Positions 1 through 8,171 of a stretch of DNA of 32,119 bases are shown in pieces. Numbering within the stretch: the stretch's first letter is position 1; every line of letters begins with the position of its first letter. The stretch is from Planctomycetota bacterium (GTDB taxonomy: Bacteria > Planctomycetota > UBA1135 > JADKAF01). Below the pieces are notes generated by a model. It made no database searches. It had not been told where the DNA came from and saw only the letters and a list, made by a program, of their open reading frames with translations. Both the position numbers and the translations under genes were made by a program. Where the stretch lies: NCBI GenBank assembly GCA_016793245.1, contig JAEUHW010000143.1, positions 1-32,119 of the forward strand, given 5' to 3'.

Positions 1-2264
1 GGATGCTGGAGACCGAGGCGCTGCAGACCGTCCTTCTCGAGCGCGCCTACGTGCACCGCGGAGCGCAGCTCGAAGACGCCGGGCAGCGCCTTCTCGATGC
101 GCGCGATCTCGGTGTCGAGGAGACCGCGCTCCTTCAAGCTCGCGCGGTTCACTTCCGGCGCGCCCTCGAAGGTCATGGTGCCCAGCACGTAGCGCAGCAT
201 CTCCTGGATCTGCTCCGCGCTGTAGCCGAGCGTGCGCAGCGCGGGCTCGAGCGACTGGTTCGCGATCTTGAAGTAGCCGCCGCCGGCGAGCTTCTTGAAC
301 TTCACGAGCGCGAAGTCGGGCTCGATACCGGTGGTGTCGCAGTCCATGAGCAGGCCGATCGTGCCGGTGGGCGCGATCACCGTCGTCTGCGCGTTGCGGT
401 AGCCGTGGCGCTCGCCGAGCTCCAGGGCGCGATCCCACGCCGTGCGCGAGGCCGCGAGGAGATCGGCCGGGCAGAGCTCGGGGTCGATGCCCATCGGGAG
501 CTGATGCAGCCCTTCGTACTCTTCACCGGCGGCGTGATACGCGGCCCGGCGATGATTGCGCATCACGCGCAGCATCGACTCCTTGTTTTGCAGGTAGCGC
601 GGGAACGGCCCGAGCACGCCTGCCATCTCCGCCGAGGCCGCGTAGGACTCGCCGGTCAGGATCGCGGTGATGGCGCCCGTGATCGCGCGCGCCTTGTCGG
701 AGTCGTAGGGGACGCCCGAGATCATCAGCAAGCTGCCGATGTTGGCGTAGCCGAGGCCGAGCGTGCGGTACTCGTAGCTCTTCCGCGCGATGGCTTCCGA
801 GGGATACGAGGCCATCAGCACCGAGATCTCGAGCACGACCGTCCAGAGGCGCACGGCGTGGCGGAAGCCCTCGATGTCGAAGCGCAGCGTCTCGCGATCG
901 AAGAACTCGGTCAGGTTCAGCGACGCCAGGTTGCAGGCCGTGTCGTCGAGGAACATGTACTCCGAGCAGGGATTCGAAGCGCGGATCGGGCCGTCGTTCG
1001 GGCAGGTGTGCCAGTCGTTGATCGTCGTGTCGAACTGCACGCCGGGGTCCGCGCAGCGCCACGCGGCGTCGCAGATCTTCTCCCAGAGCTCCCGCGCGCG
1101 GATCGTCTTCGAGACGATGCCGTCGGTGCGGCGCGTGAGATCCCAGGTGCCGTCCTCGACGACGGCCTGCAGGAAGGCCTCGGGCACGCGGATCGAGTTG
1201 TTCGAGTTCTGGCCCGAGACCGTGCGGTAGGCCTCGCCCTCGAAGTCGGAGGAGAAGCCCGCGTCGATCAGCACGTGGGCCTTCGTCTCCTCCTTCGCCT
1301 TCCACATCACGAACTCCTCGATGTCGGGGTGATCGACGTCGAGGCACACCATCTTCGCGGCGCGGCGCGTCGTGCCGCCCGACTTGATCGCGCCCGCGGC
1401 GCGGTCGCCGATCTTGAGGAAGCTCATCAGGCCCGAGGAGACCCCGCCGCCGGCGAGCGTCTCGCCTTCTCCGCGGATGCTCGAGAAGTTGGTACCGGTG
1501 CCCGAGCCGAACTTGAAGAGCCGCGCTTCGCGGGTCCAGAGATCCATGATCCCGCCCTCGCCGACGAGCGTGTCGGCGACGGACTGGATGAAGCACGCGT
1601 GCGGCTGCGGACGCGCGTAGGCGTTCTCGGCCTCCTTCAACTTCTCGTCGGCGGGATCGACGTAGTAGTGCCCCTGGGGCGGGCCGGAGATCCCGTACTC
1701 GTCGTAGAGGCCGGTGTTGAACCACTGCGGGGAGTTCGGCGCCGCCATCTGGCGCAGGAGCATCACCGCGAGCTCGTCCTGGAAGGTCTGCGCGTCGTCA
1801 CCGGTGCGGAAGTAGCCGTAGCGCTCGCCCCAGTTCCGCCAGCAGTGCGTGAGCCGGTGCACGACCTGCTTCACGCTGCGCTCGCCGCCGAGGACCGGCT
1901 GGCCCTTGGCATCGCGCAGCGGCTGGCCTGCCGCGTCGAGCTGCGGGACACCCGCGCGGCGGAAATACTTCGACACCATGATGTCGACGGCGACCTGCGA
2001 CCACTTCGCCGGCACCTCGACTCCGCGCGTCTCCGCGACGACCGAGCCGTCGGTGTTCTTGATCTGCGAGTCGGACTGGCGCCACTCGACGCACGCATAG
2101 GGATCTGCGCCCGCGCGGGAGAACCGGCGCGGGATCTCGAGGCCCGGGCGTTCGAGGCTCTGGCCTTCGAGGCCACTGCGAGTGCTCGCACTCGCGTTCG
2201 CGGGACGCTCCGAGGGCTTGCGCGTGCGCGAGGCCTTCACGGCACCTTGAGTCTTGCTCTTCAC
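1..2264 (-). CDS. nrdJ: Class II (adenosylcobalamin-dependent) ribonucleoside-diphosphate reductase, 3' end outside window
   Basis: Makes deoxyribonucleotides from ribonucleotides with a B12-generated thiyl radical, without needing oxygen. About 754 codons are visible and the frame is open to the left edge, so the C-terminus is missing. Visible family signatures are GVEVPAKWSQ near the N-terminus, APNSPQWFNTGLYDEYG, PHACFIQSV and the active-site segment NPCSEYMFLDDTACNLASLN, with the thiyl-radical Cys at about residue 433 (codon 968-966). The N-terminal ~45 residues are Ser/Arg/Ala-rich and I see no ATP-cone before the catalytic domain. The start is GTG at 2264-2262, preceded by GGGAGG a few bases upstream; no better in-frame start is near. 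The leader is about 400 bases if transcription begins near the NrdR-like boxes at 2674-2720. Much of the strand opposite is open as an artefact of high GC. Family assignment is very secure. Confidence 0.96.
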   Translation of the reverse strand, partial: MKSKTQGAVKASRTRKPSERPANASASTRSGLEGQSLERPGLEIPRRFSRAGADPYACVEWRQSDSQIKNTDGSVVAETRGVEVPAKWSQVAVDIMVSKYFRRAGVPQLDAAGQPLRDAKGQPVLGGERSVKQVVHRLTHCWRNWGERYGYFRTGDDAQTFQDELAVMLLRQMAAPNSPQWFNTGLYDEYGISGPPQGHYYVDPADEKLKEAENAYARPQPHACFIQSVADTLVGEGGIMDLWTREARLFKFGSGTGTNFSSIRGEGETLAGGGVSSGLMSFLKIGDRAAGAIKSGGTTRRAAKMVCLDVDHPDIEEFVMWKAKEETKAHVLIDAGFSSDFEGEAYRTVSGQNSNNSIRVPEAFLQAVVEDGTWDLTRRTDGIVSKTIRARELWEKICDAAWRCADPGVQFDTTINDWHTCPNDGPIRASNPCSEYMFLDDTACNLASLNLTEFFDRETLRFDIEGFRHAVRLWTVVLEISVLMASYPSEAIARKSYEYRTLGLGYANIGSLLMISGVPYDSDKARAITGAITAILTGESYAASAEMAGVLGPFPRYLQNKESMLRVMRNHRRAAYHAAGEEYEGLHQLPMGIDPELCPADLLAASRTAWDRALELGERHGYRNAQTTVIAPTGTIGLLMDCDTTGIEPDFALVKFKKLAGGGYFKIANQSLEPALRTLGYSAEQIQEMLRYVLGTMTFEGAPEVNRASLKERGLLDTEIARIEKALPGVFELRSAVHVGALEKDGLQRLGLQH

Positions 2265-2673
2265 GTGACCTCCCAGGATCGATCGCCACCCCAGACCGCT
2301 GCGGGTCGATGGCGGGGTGTAGCGATGCGCTGCGGAATCCGATGACGAATCGTAGGGGCAACCAGCGACATGCGCGCCGGTGCGTCGCGGACAGCGGAGA
2401 ACGAGCCCTGCGAGCGCGTGGACCAGCGCTCGCAGACACTCCCCGAGTCGGGATCGCGCGCCGCCGTCCGCGGTGGACGGAGCGTGCGCGGCGCACCTGC
2501 GTACCCAGACCGGCGCGGTGTCCTGCCGAGGCGAGCGTTCCCGGCGACGAGCGCGCGGCGCGCAGGGTGCAGCGCGGAGACGGCGTTCGACGGGGGGAGC
2601 GACGGAGGCGGGAATCGCCGCGGAGGCGATGGGCCGGAACTGTAGAGTCCGCCTCCGAGGCCCGCTAGACCGC

Positions 2674-2689
2674 GCCCCATATTTTGGGT
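2674..2689. promoter_or_regulatory. Candidate NrdR box, proximal to nrdJ
   Basis: The 16-mer gccccatattttgggt matches the palindromic NrdR box consensus (acaCwAtATaTwGtgt) at about 11 of 16 positions. It is a conspicuous AT-rich patch in very GC-rich DNA. It begins exactly 31 bp from a second, better match at 2705-2720. Paired NrdR boxes about three helical turns apart upstream of RNR genes are the known arrangement for this repressor. Binding is inferred. Confidence 0.65.
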
Positions 2690-2704
2690 TCATGCCCTAC
2701 CCGA

Positions 2705-2720
2705 CCACTAGATGTTGTGG
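2705..2720. promoter_or_regulatory. Candidate NrdR box, distal to nrdJ
   Basis: The 16-mer ccactagatgttgtgg matches acaCwAtATaTwGtgt at about 12-13 of 16 positions on either strand. The flanks extend the dyad: ccgaccac on the left and gtgggtcgg on the right, with one extra base. Together with 2674-2689 it forms a tandem pair upstream of nrdJ, suggesting repression by NrdR when dNTPs are sufficient. The divergent dehydrogenase/hydratase gene starts about 255 bp away on the other side. Confidence 0.7.
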
Positions 2721-2976
2721 GTCGGCGAAGCTCAAACACCCCGAGAGAGGGATGGTCGATCGACGCCTCGACGGTGATCGACCCGTTCGCGGATCCCAGC
2801 GACCAAGGTACGGAGAAAGAGGCCCCAAAAGCAGCGAACCACGAGGTGCGCGACGAAGACGCAGCCCGTATCCTCTCCGCCCCTTTCCCAGCCGATGGGG
2901 CTCGGCGCCACGGCGCTCTCGCGCCGCACCAGGTCGAGCCCCCCCGAGCAGCGGCAGGACACGAACGGAGCGAGCG

Positions 2977-5019
2977 ATGTCGTTTCAGCAGATCGGGGTC
3001 GTCGGCGCGGGCAACATGGGCAGCGGGATCGCGCAGAAGATCGCGACGGAGGGCTTCCCCGTCGTCGTCGCGGACCTCGGCGCCGAGGCACTCCAGCGCG
3101 GCAAGCAGCGCATCCAGGAGACGCTGCAGCAGGGCGTCGAGCGGAAGCTCTTCACCCCCGAGCGCGCGGCCGAGATCCTGGGCCGCATCTCGTTCGCGAC
3201 CGAGCTCGCAGCGCTGCGCGACTGCGATGTCGTGATCGAGGCGATCTTCGAGGACCGCGCCGCGAAGCAGCAGCTCTTCGCCGAGCTCGATCGCGTGTGC
3301 GCGCCGAAGACGATCCTCGGCACGAACACCTCGTCGTTCTACGTGCGCGAGCTCGCGGAGGCGACGCAGCGGCCGGACCGCGTGGTGGGCCTCCACTACT
3401 TCTATCACCCGGCGAAGAACCGCTTGGTCGAGGTGGTACCCGGCGAGCGCACCTCGGAGGAGACGCGCCGCCGCGCGTGGCTGCTCCAGGAGCTGATCGG
3501 CAAGACGCCGATCCACTCCGCCGACGCGCCGGGCTTCGTGGTGAATCGCTACTTCGTACCGTGGCTGAACGAGGCCGTCCGCTTGCTCGCCGAAGGCGTC
3601 GCCGACATCGCGACCATCGACGCCGCCGCGAAGCAGCGCTTCGAGATCGGCATGGGGCCCTTCGAGCTCATGAACGTGACCGGCGTGCCGATCGCGCTGC
3701 ACGCCGCGACCACGCTCGGCCAGGAGCTCGGGCCCTTCTACGCGCCCGCCCCGCGGCTCGCGCAGCAGGTGGCCGCGAAGCAGAACTGGGACCTCTCCGG
3801 CACGCCCGATCCGCAGCGCTTCGCCGCCGTGGGCGAGCGCCTCTTCGCCGCGATCGCCTACGTCGCGTGCGAGCTCGTCGAGGCCGGCGTCGCGACGATC
3901 GAGGACACCGACATCGGCGCGCGCGTGGGTCTGCGCTGGGCGAAGGGGCCCTTCGAGCTCATGAACGCGGAGGGCGTCGCGCGGACACTCGAGCTCGTGC
4001 GACTTCTGCTCGCGCCCTGGAAGGAGCAGCGCGTTCCGGCCTTGCTCCGGCGCCAGGCCGAGCACGGCAAGCCCTTCGCGATCCAGCTCGTGCGGAGCGA
4101 GAAGCACGACGGCCTCGCGACGCTCACGATCAATCGCCCCGACGCGCTGAACGCGCTCAATCCCGAGGTCGTGAAGCAGCTCGCCTCCGCCTTCCACGCC
4201 GCGGCGCAGGACCCGGAGGTGAAGGCCATCGTGCTCGCGGGCGCGGGCAAGGCCTTCGTCGCGGGCGCGGATCTCAAGTTCTTCGTCGATGCGCTCGCCA
4301 AGAACGACTTCACCTCGATCTACAACTTCACGCGCCAGGGCCAGGATCTCCTGCTCGCCTTCGCGCAGTGCACGAAGCCGGTGATCGCCTGGCTCGACGG
4401 CCTCTCGCTCGGCGGCGGCTCCGAGATGGCGCTCGCGTGCGACTACATCGTCGCGAGCCCGCGCGGCTCGATGGGCTTCCCCGAGACGGGCATCGGCATC
4501 TATCCCGGCCTCGGCGGCACGCAGCGCCCGACGCGGCGCATGGGCGTCGGGTTGACGCGCTTCTTCGTGCTGAGCGGCGCCCCCATCGATGCGAAGACCG
4601 GGAAGGAGCTCGGCGTGATCGACGAGCTCATCTCCCCCGCCGACGCGCTGTCCGTCTTCGCTCGCCTCGCCGCGAAGCCGAAGCCCGCGCCGCGCGCGGT
4701 GCCGACGAAGGTGCCGGAAGCGTGGGCTCCCGTCGCGGAGTTCTTCACCGCGAACGAGCTCGATGCGATCGTCGGCGGCAAGCTCCCCCCGCCCGCGCAT
4801 CCCCTGGTGGCGAAGATGCTGCCGCGCCTCGCGCAGAAGGCCCCGCTCGCGCTGCGCCACGCGTTCCGCCTGATCGGCGAAGGCGCCGCGAAGGCGACGA
4901 CCCGCGAGGCCTGCGAGCTCGAGATGCAGAGCCTGCGCGAGATCTTCGGCACCGCCGACGCGAAGGAAGGCCTCTCCTCCGCGGTCGAGCGCCGGCGCCC
5001 GTCTTACACCGGCCGTTGA
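2977..5019 (+). CDS. Fused 3-hydroxyacyl-CoA dehydrogenase / enoyl-CoA hydratase (680 aa)
   Basis: Bifunctional beta-oxidation-type enzyme: it hydrates enoyl-CoA and oxidises the 3-hydroxyacyl-CoA with NAD. The N-terminal half is the dehydrogenase, with Rossmann motif GVVGAGNMGSG (residues 7-17), HYFYHPAKNRLVEVVP carrying the catalytic pair His140/Glu152, and two helical C-terminal repeats, each with a GPFELMN segment. The crotonase domain begins near residue 370, with oxyanion-hole segment GADLKFF (~431), GGGSEMALACDY (Glu483) and FPETGIGIYPGLGGTQRP (Glu503). The two glutamates are 20 residues apart as in classical hydratases, so both activities look intact. Domain order is the reverse of FadB. 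The ATG at 2977 has ggag six bases upstream; the longer open frame back to 2380 has no ribosome site or family similarity. An exact substrate cannot be read; degradation or a C4 CoA pathway are both possible. Confidence 0.93.
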   Translation: MSFQQIGVVGAGNMGSGIAQKIATEGFPVVVADLGAEALQRGKQRIQETLQQGVERKLFTPERAAEILGRISFATELAALRDCDVVIEAIFEDRAAKQQLFAELDRVCAPKTILGTNTSSFYVRELAEATQRPDRVVGLHYFYHPAKNRLVEVVPGERTSEETRRRAWLLQELIGKTPIHSADAPGFVVNRYFVPWLNEAVRLLAEGVADIATIDAAAKQRFEIGMGPFELMNVTGVPIALHAATTLGQELGPFYAPAPRLAQQVAAKQNWDLSGTPDPQRFAAVGERLFAAIAYVACELVEAGVATIEDTDIGARVGLRWAKGPFELMNAEGVARTLELVRLLLAPWKEQRVPALLRRQAEHGKPFAIQLVRSEKHDGLATLTINRPDALNALNPEVVKQLASAFHAAAQDPEVKAIVLAGAGKAFVAGADLKFFVDALAKNDFTSIYNFTRQGQDLLLAFAQCTKPVIAWLDGLSLGGGSEMALACDYIVASPRGSMGFPETGIGIYPGLGGTQRPTRRMGVGLTRFFVLSGAPIDAKTGKELGVIDELISPADALSVFARLAAKPKPAPRAVPTKVPEAWAPVAEFFTANELDAIVGGKLPPPAHPLVAKMLPRLAQKAPLALRHAFRLIGEGAAKATTREACELEMQSLREIFGTADAKEGLSSAVERRRPSYTGR

Positions 5020-5081
5020 GCCGCGAGCCCTCGCTCGTCATCCTGTACCAACGAACCCCTAGCTAGATCGCCCGAGGAACC

Positions 5082-5792
5082 ATGGGTCGCCAGTGGATGC
5101 ACGCGAAGCGCGAGGTGAACGCCGCCAAGCGCGCCAAGGTCGTCACCAAGCTCGTCCGCGAGATCACCATCTCGGCCAAGGTCGGCACGCCCGACCCCGC
5201 GATGAACCCGCGCCTCGGCCTCGCGGTCGAGGCGGCGCGCAAGTTCTCGGTCTCCAACGACACGATCCAGCGCGCGATCAAGAAGGGCTCGGGCGCCGGC
5301 GGCGACGGCGTCGAGCTCGACTCGATCACCTTCGAGGGCATGGGCCCGCACAACGTCGCGGTGATCGTCGAGGCGATGACGGACAACCGCAATCGCACCG
5401 TGCCGGAGATCCGGAACCTCTTCACCGAGTACGGCCAGTTCGGCTCGAAGGTGATGTTCCTCTTCGACCACGTCGGCATCATCGACGCGTCGCACGAAGG
5501 CGAGGGTTACGACGCCGAGACGGCCGCGATCGAAGCCGGCGCGCAGGATCTCGAGCTCGTCCCCGCCGGCGAGGAGAAGACGGGTGCCCGCTTCTTCACC
5601 AACCGCGAGGACCTCTACGCAGTCTCCAAGGCGCTGCAGGCCGCGGGCTGGGAAGTGACGCAAGCCGAGCTCGGCTATCGCGCGAAGGACAAGGTCCAGC
5701 TCAGCGCCGAGCAGCGCGCCGAGGTCGAGGAGTTCCTCTCGGAGCTCGACGACCATGATGACGTGCAGAGGTTCTTCTCGGCGATCGACTGA
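5082..5792 (+). CDS. YebC/PmpR/TACO1-family protein, YeeN-like (236 aa)
   Basis: The family was long annotated as a transcriptional regulator and is now linked to translation (mitochondrial TACO1, bacterial YebC and relief of ribosome stalling). The N-terminus MGRQWMHAKREVNAAKRAK resembles the YeeN-like branch (MGRKW...) more than classical YebC (MAGHSKW...). Further signatures are KLVREITISAK, NDTIQRAIKKGSGAG, EGMGPHNVAVIVEAMTDN and NRTVPEIRNLFTEYGQFGS. Length is normal for the family. The ATG at 5082 follows gagg at about five bases. The gene lies 62 bp after the HAD-ECH stop on the same strand, so cotranscription is possible but no functional link is evident. It converges with the hypothetical gene that ends at 5808. 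Confidence 0.93.
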   Translation: MGRQWMHAKREVNAAKRAKVVTKLVREITISAKVGTPDPAMNPRLGLAVEAARKFSVSNDTIQRAIKKGSGAGGDGVELDSITFEGMGPHNVAVIVEAMTDNRNRTVPEIRNLFTEYGQFGSKVMFLFDHVGIIDASHEGEGYDAETAAIEAGAQDLELVPAGEEKTGARFFTNREDLYAVSKALQAAGWEVTQAELGYRAKDKVQLSAEQRAEVEEFLSELDDHDDVQRFFSAID

Positions 5793-5793
5793 G

Positions 5794-5807
5794 GCGGGGA
5801 GGCCCGC
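5794..5807. terminator. Short hairpin between two convergent stop codons
   Basis: gcggg-GAGG-cccgc forms a 5-bp GC stem with a 4-base loop. It exactly fills the space between the YebC-family stop (5790-5792) and the stop of the minus-strand gene (5808-5810). Position and shape suggest a bidirectional terminator, but there is no real T-run on either side. Confidence 0.4.
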
Positions 5808-6662
5808 TTATCCAGCAGGAACAACCAGGAACGCGCTGAGCTTCTCTGGATGGATCTGCAGAGACTTAACCGCGAATCGCTCCACCAAGCCGCGACTTCG
5901 CGAGTCGAGCCCAACCAGACCGTCACGTGAGAATCTCAGATCCAAAATGAGGCGACGATCTGCCTCCGCCAATGCGTTGAACTCATCCACCAACGGCTGG
6001 AGTGCGCTGCGTACGCGGACTGCGGCGCGCTCCCGGCTCTCGTACAAGAGCGGATATCGGTCCTGAAACAGAGGAAAGACCAAGAGCTTGTCCTGGCTCG
6101 ATCCAGTACCGGAAGTCGTCACCGTCCAGACCTTCCGCAGCATAAATTCCGCGGCAGCCTGCTCCTCCGCGGATGCGAAGACCCAATAATCGCCTCGGTC
6201 CAGGGCATCCAAGAGGGCGAGATTTAGCTGCTCACGAAGATCGAGAGTGGCCTCCTCGACTTCCCTATCGATACGCCCCAAATTGGCCTCCGAGCTGACG
6301 ATCTTATCCCTCTTCAATCGCACCAGCTCGAGGGCTCGAATCGAATCGAAGCGCATGACATCTTCATCAACTCGCGGCATCCGCCCCAACCCACGCAGAA
6401 CTCTGGATTCCATCACGGCTCCAGAGCGCTGGTCGCGCTCCTGAAGAAGGACTACTCCTCCTTGTTCGATCTGACTCCGCCAGATCGAGACATCCCGGGT
6501 CAACTCGAACTCAGGTATGCTTGCGGAGTCTTGGTTGGGGATCTCCCGTAAAGTCCCGGGCTCAGCCTCGAGAGTCTCCGAGCAGCGGCTCAAGTACAGG
6601 ACTGCGGGCACGGAAGACGCAATCACAGCCAAGAGAGCAACGTATCCAGCGCGAATCCTCAT
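5808..6662 (-). CDS. Unrecognised membrane-anchored or exported protein (284 aa)
   Basis: I do not recognise the family. Residues 1-4 are MRIR and ~5-24 are hydrophobic (GYVALLAVIASSVPAVLYLS), giving a signal anchor or signal peptide. There is no clean lipobox. The rest is soluble, charged and mostly helical by composition, with a likely coiled stretch near residues 105-155 (RLKRDKIVSSEANLGRIDRE and onward). Base composition is visibly lower in GC than the neighbours and codon use is less biased, suggesting recent transfer or weak selection. ATG at 6662 is the only reasonable start; the ribosome site is weak. It sits in a low-GC island with the gene at 6830-7480. Coding is supported by the long clean frame and signal sequence; function is unknown. 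Confidence 0.7.
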   Translation of the reverse strand: MRIRAGYVALLAVIASSVPAVLYLSRCSETLEAEPGTLREIPNQDSASIPEFELTRDVSIWRSQIEQGGVVLLQERDQRSGAVMESRVLRGLGRMPRVDEDVMRFDSIRALELVRLKRDKIVSSEANLGRIDREVEEATLDLREQLNLALLDALDRGDYWVFASAEEQAAAEFMLRKVWTVTTSGTGSSQDKLLVFPLFQDRYPLLYESRERAAVRVRSALQPLVDEFNALAEADRRLILDLRFSRDGLVGLDSRSRGLVERFAVKSLQIHPEKLSAFLVVPAG

Positions 6663-6829
6663 GAAATCTATCCCGCGGCAGGCGCCCGATGCAGATCATC
6701 GTAAGTTCATCGCCTTCTGAATTCGCCGCCTCCGACCGAAGGCCTGGCCCCGAAGGCTCGAACATCTACAGCTCCAACGACCGGGCAACCTAGCGCGCTG
6801 GCCCGGTCCAGTCGAAGCGCCAGAGGAAG

Positions 6830-7480
6830 CTACTGCGGGGGTGGCGTATCAAGCCCACACTTAGAGCACTCAAAAGCCCTCCATCGGGTTCTCAGTGTCT
6901 GTGACGTGGTACTTTCGTCCAGGTGGAGCCGCCACCAAAAGGAGATGCAGGCTCTATCCTCCGTGCAGGCCACCTCATCGGATTGCGTTACAGTGTGCTG
7001 CCCTACTGTCGCGTCAATCACCGCCATATCCCCTGATCCGCGCTGCGCCCAATCCAGGTAGAACTCCGAGTCACTGCTGTATGGGCCGTAGTAGATCACC
7101 GTCAGAGCGGCTGAAGCCTCGCAGTTCTTCGTGCTTGGATTCTTGCATTTGTTGGGAGTCTCGGCGGGATAAAGCGTGCAAGCCCCATCCTCTGTCGATG
7201 GACTACTGAACTGCATACGAGCTACATTGTTTTCGCCCTGCTTGACCCATGCTCGATGAACCCCATCGGGTTCATTATTGTTGATATCTTCGCCCTGCCA
7301 GCAGCCCGTCTTGAGCGTCTCCAGCATCTTGCACTTGCAGGATGACTCGGAGTAGAACACGACGACGATGGCTGGGAGGACACCAGCTTCGGACGTGCTT
7401 CCGAAGTCCCTCGAGATAGCGCTCTCGACCAGGAGGGAGAAGAGGGAAACCAGCGCTACAAGGCAGTGCAGGAATCGCAT
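6830..7480 (-). CDS. Unrecognised secreted cysteine-rich protein (216 aa)
   Basis: No family recognised. The N-terminus MRFLHCLVALVSLFSLLVES is a typical signal peptide, followed by a mature region with about ten cysteines (SSCKCK, a GCW, GACTLY, NKCKN, NCEAS, ACTEDRAC) and a C-terminal ECSKCG pair, so disulphide bonds are likely after export. I chose ATG 7480-7478, which has agga seven bases upstream. The longer frame to 7612 would only add translation of the 14-bp repeat array (a Gly/Pro/Leu/Ala repeat) before the signal peptide. GC is lower than in flanking DNA, as for its neighbour. The gap of ~165 bp to that gene holds nothing recognisable. Confidence 0.7.
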   Translation of the reverse strand: MRFLHCLVALVSLFSLLVESAISRDFGSTSEAGVLPAIVVVFYSESSCKCKMLETLKTGCWQGEDINNNEPDGVHRAWVKQGENNVARMQFSSPSTEDGACTLYPAETPNKCKNPSTKNCEASAALTVIYYGPYSSDSEFYLDWAQRGSGDMAVIDATVGQHTVTQSDEVACTEDRACISFWWRLHLDESTTSQTLRTRWRAFECSKCGLDTPPPQ

Positions 7481-7551
7481 GACAGGATCCTCAGGACTTG
7501 CCCCGTTGCATCCATTCGAGGAAGCAGCGGAGCTTCGAAGAGAGCGTGAGT

Positions 7552-7610
7552 CCCGGAGGGCCAGGCCCGGAGGGCCAGGCCCGGAGGGCCAGGCCCGGAG
7601 GGCCAGGCCC
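7552..7610. repeat. Tandem 14-bp repeat, four exact copies plus three bases
   Basis: The unit cccggagggccagg occurs at 7552, 7566, 7580 and 7594 with no mismatches, followed by ccc. Each junction contains gggccaggccc, an 11-base perfect palindrome, so the tract can fold into small GC hairpins. It lies just upstream of the secreted cysteine-rich gene, in its 5' region, and marks the edge of the lower-GC island. Confidence 0.9.
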
Positions 7611-7719
7611 AATCCAATCCGGTCCAGCCTTCTCTCGTCAACCGTCCGCTAGGTTTCGCACCCCTCCCGAAATGGGCAGCGCCTCATCTCTGCCTCTAAG
7701 CCCACGACGCGAACGCTCC

Positions 7720-8124
7720 TCACTCCTCCAACAACGGCCCCAACACATCCATCGCCTTCTTCGCGTTGGAGACCCGCAGGTAGAACCCATGCGCCTTCGC
7801 GCTGGGTCCGGCACTCCCGTAGGCGTACTCGACGCTCACCTTCGCCTTCGTGAGCGCATCGGCGAGTGCCGCCATCGCGCCGGCCTGGTTCCGCACCTTC
7901 ACCCAGAGGATCTCGTTCGCGAACGCGAGCATGCCGTGCTCGCCGAGGAGGTGCAGGGTCTCGGTGGGCTTGCTCACGACCATGCGGATCGCGCCGTGGT
8001 CCAGAGCGTTCTGCAGGCTGAAGCCGAGGATGCTGATCTTGTGGGCGGCGAGAGCGGCGGTGAGGCGTGCCAGGACGCCGGGCTTGTTCTCGAGGAAGAC
8101 CACGATCTCTTGGACGAGTTCCAT
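7720..8124 (-). CDS. Small protein of two tandem ACT domains (134 aa)
   Basis: ACT domains bind amino acids and usually control a partner enzyme. The first spans residues ~3-68 (VQEIVVFLENKPGVLARLTA, with the Gly-Val ligand-loop pattern) and the second ~70-130 (EILWVKVRNQAGAMAALADA). No catalytic domain is attached, as in other free-standing ACT proteins. It starts 47 bp after the murQ stop on the same strand, so the two may be cotranscribed. The target enzyme or ligand cannot be inferred. The ribosome site is not obvious (cggag lies far upstream). Confidence 0.85.
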   Translation of the reverse strand: MELVQEIVVFLENKPGVLARLTAALAAHKISILGFSLQNALDHGAIRMVVSKPTETLHLLGEHGMLAFANEILWVKVRNQAGAMAALADALTKAKVSVEYAYGSAGPSAKAHGFYLRVSNAKKAMDVLGPLLEE

Positions 8125-8171
8125 CGTTCGGCTGCGGACCTTGCTCCGGGGAGCGTTGAGGAGTCAGGGGA

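Larger units (their letters stand above)
2275..2976. other. Divergent intergenic region between nrdJ and the HAD-ECH gene
   Basis: About 700 bases without a convincing gene. Open frames cross it but show no protein family, no ribosome site and an Arg/Ser/Pro-rich composition typical of GC-rich noncoding DNA. It contains the two NrdR-like boxes. It also has an inverted repeat: cggaggcgg (2603-2611) and cggaggcg (2621-2628) can each pair with ccgcctccg (2649-2657), in what would be the nrdJ 5' leader. I looked for a cobalamin riboswitch on the nrdJ strand and did not find a B12-box-like core. Confidence 0.6.

Noticed and set aside
3..2345. 780-codon plus-strand open frame
   Set aside because: Antisense shadow of nrdJ; Arg/Ala/Leu/Glu-rich translation with no family features, while the opposite strand encodes a clear class II RNR.
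2265..2673. Cobalamin riboswitch in the nrdJ leader
   Set aside because: I found no B12-box-like core or the conserved aptamer blocks on the minus strand; only a simple inverted repeat.
2380..2976. N-terminal extension of the dehydrogenase/hydratase frame
   Set aside because: The Rossmann fold starts at 2977 with a good ribosome site; the extension is low-complexity and crosses the intergenic operator region.
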